DNA from: an uncultured SAR324 cluster bacterium
GTDB lineage: Bacteria; SAR324; NAC60-12
DNA: 42,503 nucleotides
Direction of reading: 5' to 3'
Assembly (NCBI GenBank): GCA_902564345.1
Contig: CACFAY010000002.1
Coordinates: 71,858-114,360 of the forward strand
Shown here: positions 28,723 through 37,048 of the stretch, in pieces
How the letters are laid out: every line of letters starts with the position of its first letter
Numbering within the stretch: position 1 is the first letter of the stretch
Notes under the pieces: model-generated
The model's input: the letters and a program-made list of their open reading frames with translations, nothing else
The model's database searches: none
What the model was told of the DNA's origin: nothing
Translations under genes and position numbers: made by a program

Positions 28723-30024
28723 TCAGCAATTTATTCGTAGTTCCTTTTCTACCCAAACAAATGCTTCAATCGCAAACATTAACTGATGCTCTTTACGAGT
28801 AAGAAAAGGATTAAATTGTAGAAACTTATATCTTACTTTAGTTGATGTTACCAGACCTAGATAACATTGGCCGTTTTTTCTGCTTTGTTTGTCTTTTGAT
28901 GGAGGACCTGCCATACCCGTCTCGGCAAGAGCCCAATCTGCTCCAGATTGTCTATGCATTTCACTTGCTAGACTCTGCGCCCTCGTTTTAGATACGCTTG
29001 AATCCTCAAATTCTTTAACATCTAAAAATTGCTTTTGAGCTTCTTTATCATAAATAATTCTGCCGTCAAGGAAGTGGTCTGAAGCGCCATTAAGACTTGT
29101 AAAAGTTTGGGAAATTTGTCCCCCCGTGCTTGTTTCCACGACAGAAAATCGGTAAGGTTGTCCATTTTTTGCTCTTTGTCCAAGATGTTCTTGAAGTTTA
29201 AAAGCTACTGCTTTCAGCTTTTTTTGCAATTCAAAGCAACTATACTCGAATTCATTTAAATGTAAAATATTTGAATGAGTTTTCTGTTTACCCATTTTGT
29301 AGTAAAAATTTTGTGAAACATATAATGAAGCATTTACCGGCAAAAATGTCTCCAATGAGTGTCCTGCCTGAGTTGCTTTACGAATTTGTGTGGATGAAAT
29401 TTGATTAAAATTTTGCAGTTTTTTTGGAAGAAAATCTTGATTCATTTGGTTAACAGTTAATTCAACGCCCCTTTTTTTCTTAATCAATTGTAAAGTTAGA
29501 TTTAAATCAATATCATCACGTTGAGCAGCTAGCATAAGACAACTACTTTCTATGAGTGCTAAATCATGATCTGAGAAAATTCTTGGATCTAACATTCGCT
29601 GGATTAAATCTGCACCTACAATCAAAGATATTTTTTCTTCTGTAGAAAAATAATGAACGTGATCAACAAGACGTAAGGGCCTGCTGAATGATAATTCCCA
29701 CCTAGAAATAGTACAGTTTTTACTTCCTAATTTTAGCTCAACTCCAGATTCAGCAGCATATTTAGCAGGTAGTGATTTTTCAGGATCAGGCCACTGTAAT
29801 AGAGCACTTCTTAAAATTTCATATCGTAAAGATACGTGGGGAATTTGGAAGGGTTTAAATGGGTCGGGATGCCTACCGTTGGATAGTATGAATACTAATA
29901 ATTGAGTTTCAGGGATTTGCCATAGAACATTTTCTGCAACCATTAAATGATTATAACCCACTGGATTTGCAGTCAGTGGAAAATAAATTTTAGCGAGATT
30001 ACTTTCTAAAGTTGAGGGGCACAT
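28723..30024 (-). CDS. Fusion protein: N-terminal NadD/NMNAT-like nucleotidyltransferase domain + C-terminal CinA-C (NMN deamidase-like) domain
   Basis: N-term FPLTANPVGYNHLMVAENVL resembles the xFDPxHxGH region; ISSTQIRKATQAGHSLETFLPVNASLYV matches the SSTxIR...LP..V..YI motif. C-term VVETSTGGQISQTFTSLNGASDHFLDGRIIYDKEAQKQFLDV...AETGMAGPP...GQCYLGLV resembles CinA-C. One continuous ORF. Confidence 0.8.
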   Translation of the reverse strand: MCPSTLESNLAKIYFPLTANPVGYNHLMVAENVLWQIPETQLLVFILSNGRHPDPFKPFQIPHVSLRYEILRSALLQWPDPEKSLPAKYAAESGVELKLGSKNCTISRWELSFSRPLRLVDHVHYFSTEEKISLIVGADLIQRMLDPRIFSDHDLALIESSCLMLAAQRDDIDLNLTLQLIKKKRGVELTVNQMNQDFLPKKLQNFNQISSTQIRKATQAGHSLETFLPVNASLYVSQNFYYKMGKQKTHSNILHLNEFEYSCFELQKKLKAVAFKLQEHLGQRAKNGQPYRFSVVETSTGGQISQTFTSLNGASDHFLDGRIIYDKEAQKQFLDVKEFEDSSVSKTRAQSLASEMHRQSGADWALAETGMAGPPSKDKQSRKNGQCYLGLVTSTKVRYKFLQFNPFLTRKEHQLMFAIEAFVWVEKELRINC

Positions 30025-30087
30025 TTATATTAATTCTACTCAGCAAAAAAAAACTGAAGATATTGAATTCATAAATTAATATTAGTG

Positions 30088-31626
30088 CTATTTGGCCTCT
30101 TTTTGCAACAATTGCAAATTCAGCAGTTTAAGGGTTGAGTTTACTGCAGCAAGAACTTGATCAGAATCAATTCCGATTGTCTGAAGACGTTTCCCTTTTA
30201 CCTGCCATGTGATAATTGCTTCTGTCAGAGCACTTGTTTTCCCACCTCTTGGTATCCTGATTTGGTAATCAACTAATTCAGGTGAATCAATATTCAGCTT
30301 TTTCAAAATTTTGCTAACTGCGCTCATAAATGCATCATAACCTCCATTTCCACTACCAACTTCTCGGTACTCCTTTGAATCAATTCTCAAGTGTATTGTG
30401 GCTGTAGCCTTAAGGTTAAATCCACTTGATATAGAGCAATTAAGGAGTTCAATTCGTTGAGTTTCGCTTGTCTCTAGAACATCTGTAATTATAAATGGCA
30501 AGTCAGCTGCAGTCATTGTTTTTTTTGTATCTCCCAGTTCAACTACTCGTGCAAGTACTTTGTTAAGATTCTCTTCAATGAGCTGAATTCCTAATGTCTC
30601 AAGATTTTTTGCAAGTGAAGCCTTGCCGCTCATTTTACCCAACGCATAGCTTCTTTTGCGACCAAATCGTTCTGGAACAATTGGATTATGATATAAATTG
30701 GCCTTCCTATCTCCATCGGCATGAATCCCACTGGTCTGAGTAAAAACATTCTCTCCAACAATAGGAGCATTATCAGGGAGTCTTTTACCTGAAAAGCTTT
30801 CTACCATTTCACTTACTGGTCCAAGTTTAGATTCATCAATAGAAAGATTCATACCAAGCTTGTCATTAAGGGCTACTGCAATTTCTGCCAGAGAAACATT
30901 GCCAGCCCTCTCACCAAGACAATTTATAGTGCAGTGCACGTTCCTTACCCCAGCTTTGACTGCGTAAAGGACATTAGCCACTCCCAGACCATAATCGTTG
31001 TGTGGATGAAAATCAAAAGTGGCCCAAGGGAACCTTTTAATCATGTCTTTAAGCATTGTATATACTTGATCCGGTGACAAAACCCCAAGTGTATCAGGAA
31101 GCATGAAATGATTTATTCCTTCGTCTTTTAAAGCATCCATCATTTGGAAAACATATTTGGGACTATTTTGATATCCATTAGACCAGTCTTCCAGATAGAC
31201 ATTAATATTAATATTTCTAGAATTTGCATATTTTATAGTTTTCCTTATGTCGGCAACATGCTCCTTAAGAGTTTTACGTAATTGATTTTTGCAATGATTT
31301 TCACTTCCTTTCGTTAATAAATTCATTACCTTACAACCTGATTCTTTTATCCAGTCAACACTCTTTTTGTGATCAATGAATCCTAGAACTTCAATTGAGT
31401 CCAAATAACCATTTTCTTTGGCCCAAACTGAAATGTTTTGTACAGAACTTAACTCACCCTCTGAAATTCTAGCAGAGGTTACCTCTATACGATCAACTCG
31501 AAGCTTTTTCAAAAGTGATTTCGCTATATTAGCCTTTTCGGGAGGAGTAAACGAAACACCCTGGGTTTGTTCACCATCCCTCAAAGTTGTATCCATTAAC
31601 TTAACTTTATTTTTCAAAGCTGGCAT
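30088..31626 (-). CDS. 2-isopropylmalate synthase / citramalate synthase family protein (DRE-TIM metallolyase with LeuA regulatory domain)
   Basis: LMDTTLRDGEQTQGVSF; FDFHPHNDYGLGVANVLYAVKAGVRNVHCTINCLGERAGNVSL; TQTSGIHADGDRKANLYHNP; C-terminal LeuA-dimer-like domain. Confidence 0.9.
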   Translation of the reverse strand: MPALKNKVKLMDTTLRDGEQTQGVSFTPPEKANIAKSLLKKLRVDRIEVTSARISEGELSSVQNISVWAKENGYLDSIEVLGFIDHKKSVDWIKESGCKVMNLLTKGSENHCKNQLRKTLKEHVADIRKTIKYANSRNININVYLEDWSNGYQNSPKYVFQMMDALKDEGINHFMLPDTLGVLSPDQVYTMLKDMIKRFPWATFDFHPHNDYGLGVANVLYAVKAGVRNVHCTINCLGERAGNVSLAEIAVALNDKLGMNLSIDESKLGPVSEMVESFSGKRLPDNAPIVGENVFTQTSGIHADGDRKANLYHNPIVPERFGRKRSYALGKMSGKASLAKNLETLGIQLIEENLNKVLARVVELGDTKKTMTAADLPFIITDVLETSETQRIELLNCSISSGFNLKATATIHLRIDSKEYREVGSGNGGYDAFMSAVSKILKKLNIDSPELVDYQIRIPRGGKTSALTEAIITWQVKGKRLQTIGIDSDQVLAAVNSTLKLLNLQLLQKEAK

Positions 31627-31668
31627 GATAAGAAATTAAAATTTAACAAATAGATAGGCTCTAACAAA

Positions 31669-32046
31669 CTACTTTTCAGATATTTTGTGTAAAATAAGGC
31701 TAAAAGCTAAAACAAAAGTCAAGAACAAATGAATGTCACGAGGAAAATCAAGCACATCAGCACTGTAAAGAAGCAAAGGTATTCCAGAAATAATCAATCC
31801 AATACCTGCAAAAAACTGCAATATTCCTGTGGCAGTTGATAAGGATATTTTACTCAGACGATCTGAATGTCCTTTTATATGATCCCAAGAATATAATGGA
31901 AAAATAACTATAAAAAATATTCCGGCCCATATGTGAAGTAAAGAGACTGCTGTAGATTCTTCAGCCCATGGAAAAATTTCCGTGTAACTAAGCAGTATGC
32001 CGGAAAGTATTAAAAAAACACAGCTTAAAACAACAAGTTTTCGCAA
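31669..32046 (-). CDS. Small four-TM membrane protein with His residues near TM segments (cytochrome-b-like/DUF4405-like)
   Basis: Hydrophobic segments MRKLVVLSCVFLILSGILLSYTE, LLHIWAGIFFIVIFPLYSWDHIKGH, TGILQFFAGIGLIISGIPLLLY, DIHLFLTFVLAFSLILHKISEK, with His at repeated positions. Confidence 0.65.
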   Translation of the reverse strand: MRKLVVLSCVFLILSGILLSYTEIFPWAEESTAVSLLHIWAGIFFIVIFPLYSWDHIKGHSDRLSKISLSTATGILQFFAGIGLIISGIPLLLYSADVLDFPRDIHLFLTFVLAFSLILHKISEK

Positions 32047-32156
32047 AGATTAAGGATATATATCAAATGTTTTAAAGTAATTCGGTAAATACTCGAATTT
32101 GAAACCTCTTTGGATTATAAGTAGAGAAAATAATTTAAGTTAGTTAGTTAGTTCCA

Positions 32157-32765
32157 TCAAATTAATTTTAACATTTGTAAATCTTTCCTTAGTTTTGAGG
32201 CATTCTGAAATTGAATCCCATAGATTCCCATCAATTCTGCAGCTTTGATATTCTCATCCTTATCATCAATGAAAACTGTTTTTTGAGGATTTAAGCCGTA
32301 TCTCTTAATCAACAATTTATATATTTCAAGATCAGGCTTTACAATTCCTACTTCTCCAGAAATGATTTTGCCATCAAACCAACTCAAAAAATCAAAGCGT
32401 TCTTCTGCGATTGGATATGTTTCTGCAGACCAATTGCTTAAAATATATAATAAAAGCTCTTTTTCTTTCAATTCAGATAATACTTTTACTGATTCCTCTA
32501 TTGGTCCACCAATCATTTCTTCCCATCTCTCATACCAAGCTTTAATAAGCTCAATGTACTCTGGAAATTTTTTAGATTTTTCCAAAATGCCTTGGGAAAA
32601 AAGTTGGCCAGAATCATGTTTTAAATTCCAATCATTATCACAAATATTTTCCAAAAACCATTCAACTTCATCATCAGTGTGAAATAATTTCCGATAAAGA
32701 TAGCGAGGATCCCAATCTATCAGCACATTCCCAAGATCAAAAATCACTGCATTGATATTAATCAT
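32157..32765 (-). CDS. HAD-superfamily hydrolase (haloacid dehalogenase-like)
   Basis: VIFDLGNVLIDWDPRYLYRKLF motif I; YILSNWSAETYPIAEERFDFLSWFDGKIISGEVGIVKPDLEIY motifs II/III; TVFIDDKDENIKAAELMG motif IV. Confidence 0.92.
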   Translation of the reverse strand: MININAVIFDLGNVLIDWDPRYLYRKLFHTDDEVEWFLENICDNDWNLKHDSGQLFSQGILEKSKKFPEYIELIKAWYERWEEMIGGPIEESVKVLSELKEKELLLYILSNWSAETYPIAEERFDFLSWFDGKIISGEVGIVKPDLEIYKLLIKRYGLNPQKTVFIDDKDENIKAAELMGIYGIQFQNASKLRKDLQMLKLI

Positions 32766-32782
32766 AAATTTAACATTTTAGA

Positions 32783-34627
32783 TTATAACTTCGCAACAAG
32801 TCCACTTGTGCGACCAAAGTTATTAACAACTGAGTTAGTTATTGCAAGAGCAATTTTCTGTCTTGACTTTGATTTCAGCAGACTGCGTCTGTCTTGTTTA
32901 TTGTTAAGGTTTGCTATTTCTATTAACACCGATGTAGGGACCTTACTATAGCGCAAAACAGCAGGAAGAGTTTTTTTGCCTTTTCGATACAGATAACCTC
33001 TAACTGCAGAAGAAACTTTGTGTGTGGGCAACTTTAATTTGCGAAATTCATTAATGATTGTTTTGCCAAAAGATTTACTTAGTTTTTCTGAATAAATGTT
33101 ATCACTTAGTTTAAAAATTAAACTTGGATTATACTCCTTTCGCTTGCGATATATTTTATGTTTTAGTCCAAACGCTCCTCTCCGAAAGCGTCTGTCTGGA
33201 TAATATACCATTGCTCCTCTCAAAGAAGTGTGAAGAGCATCACCATGCAAACTGATGAACATAATATTTTCCTTAGGCACTTTCTTCTTTGTTAATTTGT
33301 GAAAAATATGGTTTACAAGATAAACACGCATATTTGCACCAGTCCGAGAATTACGATTTAAATATCTAGGAGTAACAAGAAGTTGTTCATCTTTGTCATG
33401 CTTATGTGAAAGAACTCGAATAGGTTTTTTCTGATTAGGATCTGTCAATGTATTATGTACAATTATGCCATGATGTCTCATTAATTGGGTTACTCGCCTA
33501 CTAATATCATAAACAACTTCATCTTCATAAATCAGGTCATTATTTTTTTTACTACCTGCTATTGCTCCTGGATCTCCCCCTCCATGACCTGAATCAAGGA
33601 TAACATGTAACTTAAGTACATTTTTTTTATCAAAATTATTTGATTTTCTTGAGATTTTGTTAGGCTTTTTATTTATTTTTTTATCTTTGTTATTCTTAGA
33701 AACTTTTTTTAAAGAATTTGGTTTTTTTGTCTGAACTTTTTCAACATTTTTAAGACTCGTAGGTTTTTTCTTTAAAAGATTCTTATTTTTGTCACTTCCA
33801 ATATATTCCTCACTCAACAACTCCAAGGGAATTTTAATATTCTGGTGGTTTTGAATAAGTTTAGCTTCAGAAATATTATTCAATTTCAGCAATTGATCTG
33901 CAATCAGGTTGACTTCATCATTTAAAAGTCGTCCAGTAAATCTGACAACAACTGAAGAATATAAAGTATCTCCTGCTTGCATTTGATATTGCGCAAACCA
34001 TTTTCCTAATTTGTTCTTTTTCAATTTCAAAGGTGATTTGACCTGAAACGTCCGAAGCCTTAATTCAGGACTGATCCAATTCCAAGGAATTTTGATAGTG
34101 TCACCAATTTGAAGAATATCTCCATTTTTTCGCATTTTATTGAAACGAACCAAATTGCCTGCCTTAATTCCTTTTTTTGTAAAAAGACCTGCAATCATGC
34201 TTGTTGTTTCCCATTTATAAGTAACAATGTGTTGCCAGTATTTATTAGTAGCTTTATCATTGTAAAATAAGGTCTTAAGAGCAGAACTTCGTATATCTCC
34301 ATTAATAACCTTGAGGGGGAAGGTAATGTATCTGTGCTTATATAAATTACGAGATTTACTATATTTCCTTATTGTTTTCAGGCTCCTATACTCAGGTACA
34401 AGAACTCTTTTGGCCAGACTATATCCACCTTCTCCAGATTGTGGCTTAAGCTTTACCACCAAACTTCTTCCATCCCAGCCAACAATCATTTTTGACTTTC
34501 TTGAAGTTTGGTCGGATAAAGAAAAACTTTTCAAATTCTTTATTTTCCCTGATTTTGCAGAAACTTTATCTGTAAGAGCTATTAAAAAAAACAGCAATAC
34601 TGTACTTAAAATGCATGTTAATTTCAT
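32783..34627 (-). CDS. N-acetylmuramoyl-L-alanine amidase (Amidase_3) with N-terminal LysM-containing module
   Basis: LHVILDSGHGGGDPGAIAG, ENIMFISLHGDALHTSLRGAMVYYP, VLIEIANLNNKQDRRSLL; LysM-like AQYQMQAGDTLYSSVVVRFTG...IKIPLELL. N-terminal signal peptide; Lys-rich linker. Confidence 0.88.
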   Translation of the reverse strand: MKLTCILSTVLLFFLIALTDKVSAKSGKIKNLKSFSLSDQTSRKSKMIVGWDGRSLVVKLKPQSGEGGYSLAKRVLVPEYRSLKTIRKYSKSRNLYKHRYITFPLKVINGDIRSSALKTLFYNDKATNKYWQHIVTYKWETTSMIAGLFTKKGIKAGNLVRFNKMRKNGDILQIGDTIKIPWNWISPELRLRTFQVKSPLKLKKNKLGKWFAQYQMQAGDTLYSSVVVRFTGRLLNDEVNLIADQLLKLNNISEAKLIQNHQNIKIPLELLSEEYIGSDKNKNLLKKKPTSLKNVEKVQTKKPNSLKKVSKNNKDKKINKKPNKISRKSNNFDKKNVLKLHVILDSGHGGGDPGAIAGSKKNNDLIYEDEVVYDISRRVTQLMRHHGIIVHNTLTDPNQKKPIRVLSHKHDKDEQLLVTPRYLNRNSRTGANMRVYLVNHIFHKLTKKKVPKENIMFISLHGDALHTSLRGAMVYYPDRRFRRGAFGLKHKIYRKRKEYNPSLIFKLSDNIYSEKLSKSFGKTIINEFRKLKLPTHKVSSAVRGYLYRKGKKTLPAVLRYSKVPTSVLIEIANLNNKQDRRSLLKSKSRQKIALAITNSVVNNFGRTSGLVAKL

Positions 34628-34630
34628 ATT

Positions 34631-35635
34631 TTACCTTTGGCTTATGATATTTGTTCCATAATCTTTAACAGATTCAGGTTGTAAATTGTTGAATTGCAAT
34701 TTTTTTTGTGATTTCACATTTTTTTTTAAGTTGTATCCTTCATTGGAACGGTAAATACTTGGTACATGGTGAAAATATTCAGGACTTATCCATTCCAAAG
34801 GTATTTTTATGTATTGCCCTGGTAAAAGGTGCCGTGCATCAGCGAGTCCATTCAAAACGAGTAAATCACTTGCATTTTGACTTCGTGCGTAATGCTTTTT
34901 TTCACCAATAAAGCGAATTATAACTGAAGAATATAATGTATCTCCTGGTTTGATTTGATAAAAAGCGTAACGTAAACCTGAATCATCTCTTCTTATAACA
35001 AGTGGATCTCGAACTGCTAATGGTTCAAGTTCCAGATCAGAACGCAAAATATTCCATGGAATTGTAAATTGGATTCCTTGTTTAAAAGTTGCCTCATCAG
35101 AAATGTAATTTGCAGAAGTGGTAAAAATTTTTGCAATTAATTCTGGAGTTTCCCAATCATAGGTGACTTGATGTACCCAACCCCCTGCTTCAACTCTATC
35201 ACTTGGAAAAAGAGCACGAATTGCTTCACCTTGAATAACACCTATCAAAAATTCAAATGGTATTGTTAAATAGACTTTATGATTAAGAGTGTTTACCCCA
35301 GTAAATTCTCTGAGGCGTGGTAACTGATGCGAGCCACCTCTCAATACACGCAAAGCCAGCTGATTCTCTCCCTCATTCAACCTAGGCTTGAGTTGTACAA
35401 ATAATGATCCTACAGGTTTTTCATTTACTGATTTAAATTTTTTAGCATCTCTGATGATTGAATCTCGATACCAGCCAGCCCTCATAGGATCTCGGTTTGC
35501 AAATAAAAATGATGTTAGTGGTAGAATCTCTATTTGTGCCTTTTTAAATTCTGCAGATTCAATGATTGAAACTCCATAGAGGTTTAAAAGCAAAAATAAT
35601 CCTGTAATTGAAGCTAGGTATTTTTTATAAATCAT
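34631..35635 (-). CDS. LysM-containing exported protein, paralogue of the adjacent amidase N-terminal module, no catalytic domain
   Basis: Signal peptide; GSLFVQLKPRLNEGENQLALRVL, HQVTYDWETPELIAKIFT, YAFYQIKPGDTLYSSVIIRFIGE, YIKIPLEWISPEYF all align with the neighbouring amidase. Confidence 0.82.
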   Translation of the reverse strand: MIYKKYLASITGLFLLLNLYGVSIIESAEFKKAQIEILPLTSFLFANRDPMRAGWYRDSIIRDAKKFKSVNEKPVGSLFVQLKPRLNEGENQLALRVLRGGSHQLPRLREFTGVNTLNHKVYLTIPFEFLIGVIQGEAIRALFPSDRVEAGGWVHQVTYDWETPELIAKIFTTSANYISDEATFKQGIQFTIPWNILRSDLELEPLAVRDPLVIRRDDSGLRYAFYQIKPGDTLYSSVIIRFIGEKKHYARSQNASDLLVLNGLADARHLLPGQYIKIPLEWISPEYFHHVPSIYRSNEGYNLKKNVKSQKKLQFNNLQPESVKDYGTNIISQR

Positions 35636-36288
35636 AGTATTTATGACTGTTGTGCTTTGAAATTTGTATTGCCATATTCCTCAAAAAACATGTTCATACT
35701 GTCCTTGTTATTTAGAGAAGTATTTATTCTAATACAACAAAAACTGTGCCAGTTCTTTCTTTCAACTAAAGAAGGACCTGACAAGAACTTATCTTAAATC
35801 TAAAAATAATGTGCTAAGTAAGTAATGGAAGGTAGGACAGAAAAAATCAAATGAGATACAGCCTCAGGAATTTGATCTTTTGGAATTTTTTTTTGAATTA
35901 TTTAACCAACTTAGAGATTATCTTGAAACCATATCTATTTTTGATTTTCAATTTGTTATGTGTTGTTTTTTATCTCAAAGAGAAAACAGTATACCGGCTC
36001 AAAACTTGTTTAAACTTATACTCTTCTTGCAAAAAATTATGAGTTAACATTAATTATATTAAATTAGTAAATATTAAATAATTGTAAAACACTTATGTAT
36101 AGGAAAATTAATTATTTTGGGACAGCTAATAAATGAATTACCTTCAAAATTTATTAAAATAATTTTTAATAAACTTTAAACTAATTAAAAAAATATACTA
36201 ACTAACATTTTCTTCTCAAAACCTCATCCTCTTAAAATTTAAGCAAAAGATGAATACTTTTATTTTTTTAATAAAGATCATTTTCTAA

Positions 36289-36597
36289 TTAGGAGACCGA
36301 TCCCCCAGGATTAGTGTCGTAATCCTTGTTTTCCCAGCAATCCCATGAGTCATCAACTAATGAGCCCATCCCTAGGCGTGAATCAGCCTCTACGTTTGCT
36401 CTAAAGACATCCCTATGGGCATTTTCAGCATCTTGTGCACATTTCTCAATTTCACCTCCTTTTTCAAGAAAAGCCTTTGTAGCAAGTTCAATTTCCTTGC
36501 TTGTAGGAAATCCCTTTGTGGAATTTTTACCGCTCTTGGCTTTTATTTTACTTCCTAAACCAAAACTGTTTGATTGTCTATTAAATGTTTTATTCAT
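36289..36597 (-). CDS. Hypothetical protein, 102 aa
   Basis: Good SD (AGGAGTgaaATG) and non-random composition (N-terminal basic/Ser-rich, C-terminal acidic DDSWDCWENKDYDTNPGG). Confidence 0.6.
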   Translation of the reverse strand: MNKTFNRQSNSFGLGSKIKAKSGKNSTKGFPTSKEIELATKAFLEKGGEIEKCAQDAENAHRDVFRANVEADSRLGMGSLVDDSWDCWENKDYDTNPGGSVS

Positions 36598-36754
36598 TTC
36601 ACTCCTATAATTAATCTTATTATTTCGGCGGGTAAAATGATATCAGGAGTTAGTTGATATGTAAATAAAAAATTATCTGGAATTCATATAAACATTAATT
36701 AACTTCTTCCAGCTAAGTAAATGTTATTTATTTCAATATGTTAACTGTATTTTA

Positions 36755-37048
36755 TCAAAAGTTATTTAAAAAATTTTTCCACTCTAGTGGAAGTAAATTT
36801 TTTTTATTATTATTGCAGGACTTACAACACGGGACTAAGTTAGATTTTATACTTCGTCCGCCCCGAGACAGAGGGACTAAATGATCCATTGTAAGTTTTC
36901 TGGCAGGAGTGTCAGTTTCACAGTAGAAACATTTGTTGTTAGCCCTTTTGTTTTTCCACCACTGAGTTTGACGGAGCTTTCTCGCTTTCTGTTTTTCCCT
37001 TAATATTATTTGCGGGTCAAATTCTGGATCCAAATCTTCAATTTTCAT
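36755..37048 (-). CDS. HNH endonuclease domain protein
   Basis: CFYCETDTPARKLTMDHLVPLSRGGRSIKSNLVPCCKSCNNNKKNLLPLEW: DH...N...N HNH core with two CxxC zinc pairs. Start overlaps the tolB stop (TAATG). Confidence 0.88.
   Translation of the reverse strand: MKIEDLDPEFDPQIILREKQKARKLRQTQWWKNKRANNKCFYCETDTPARKLTMDHLVPLSRGGRSIKSNLVPCCKSCNNNKKNLLPLEWKNFLNNF

Noticed and set aside
28723-30024. Possibility that the NadD-like and CinA-C parts are two genes or a frameshift artefact
   Set aside because: The ORF is continuous across the domain boundary with no in-frame stop or obvious internal SD-start; treated as a real fusion pending comparison.
32138-32153. Four tandem AGTT tetranucleotides
   Set aside because: Short, intergenic and just beyond the HAD gene stop, so phase variation of a gene is unlikely.
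34311-34661. 116-aa plus-strand ORF opposite the amidase N-terminus
   Set aside because: Shadow ORF across the two LysM genes; no start context or family similarity.
35851-36042. 63-aa hydrophobic ORF in the long intergenic gap
   Set aside because: AT-rich, Phe/Leu-rich translation typical of random AT-rich DNA; no convincing SD. Not called, although a small membrane peptide cannot be excluded.
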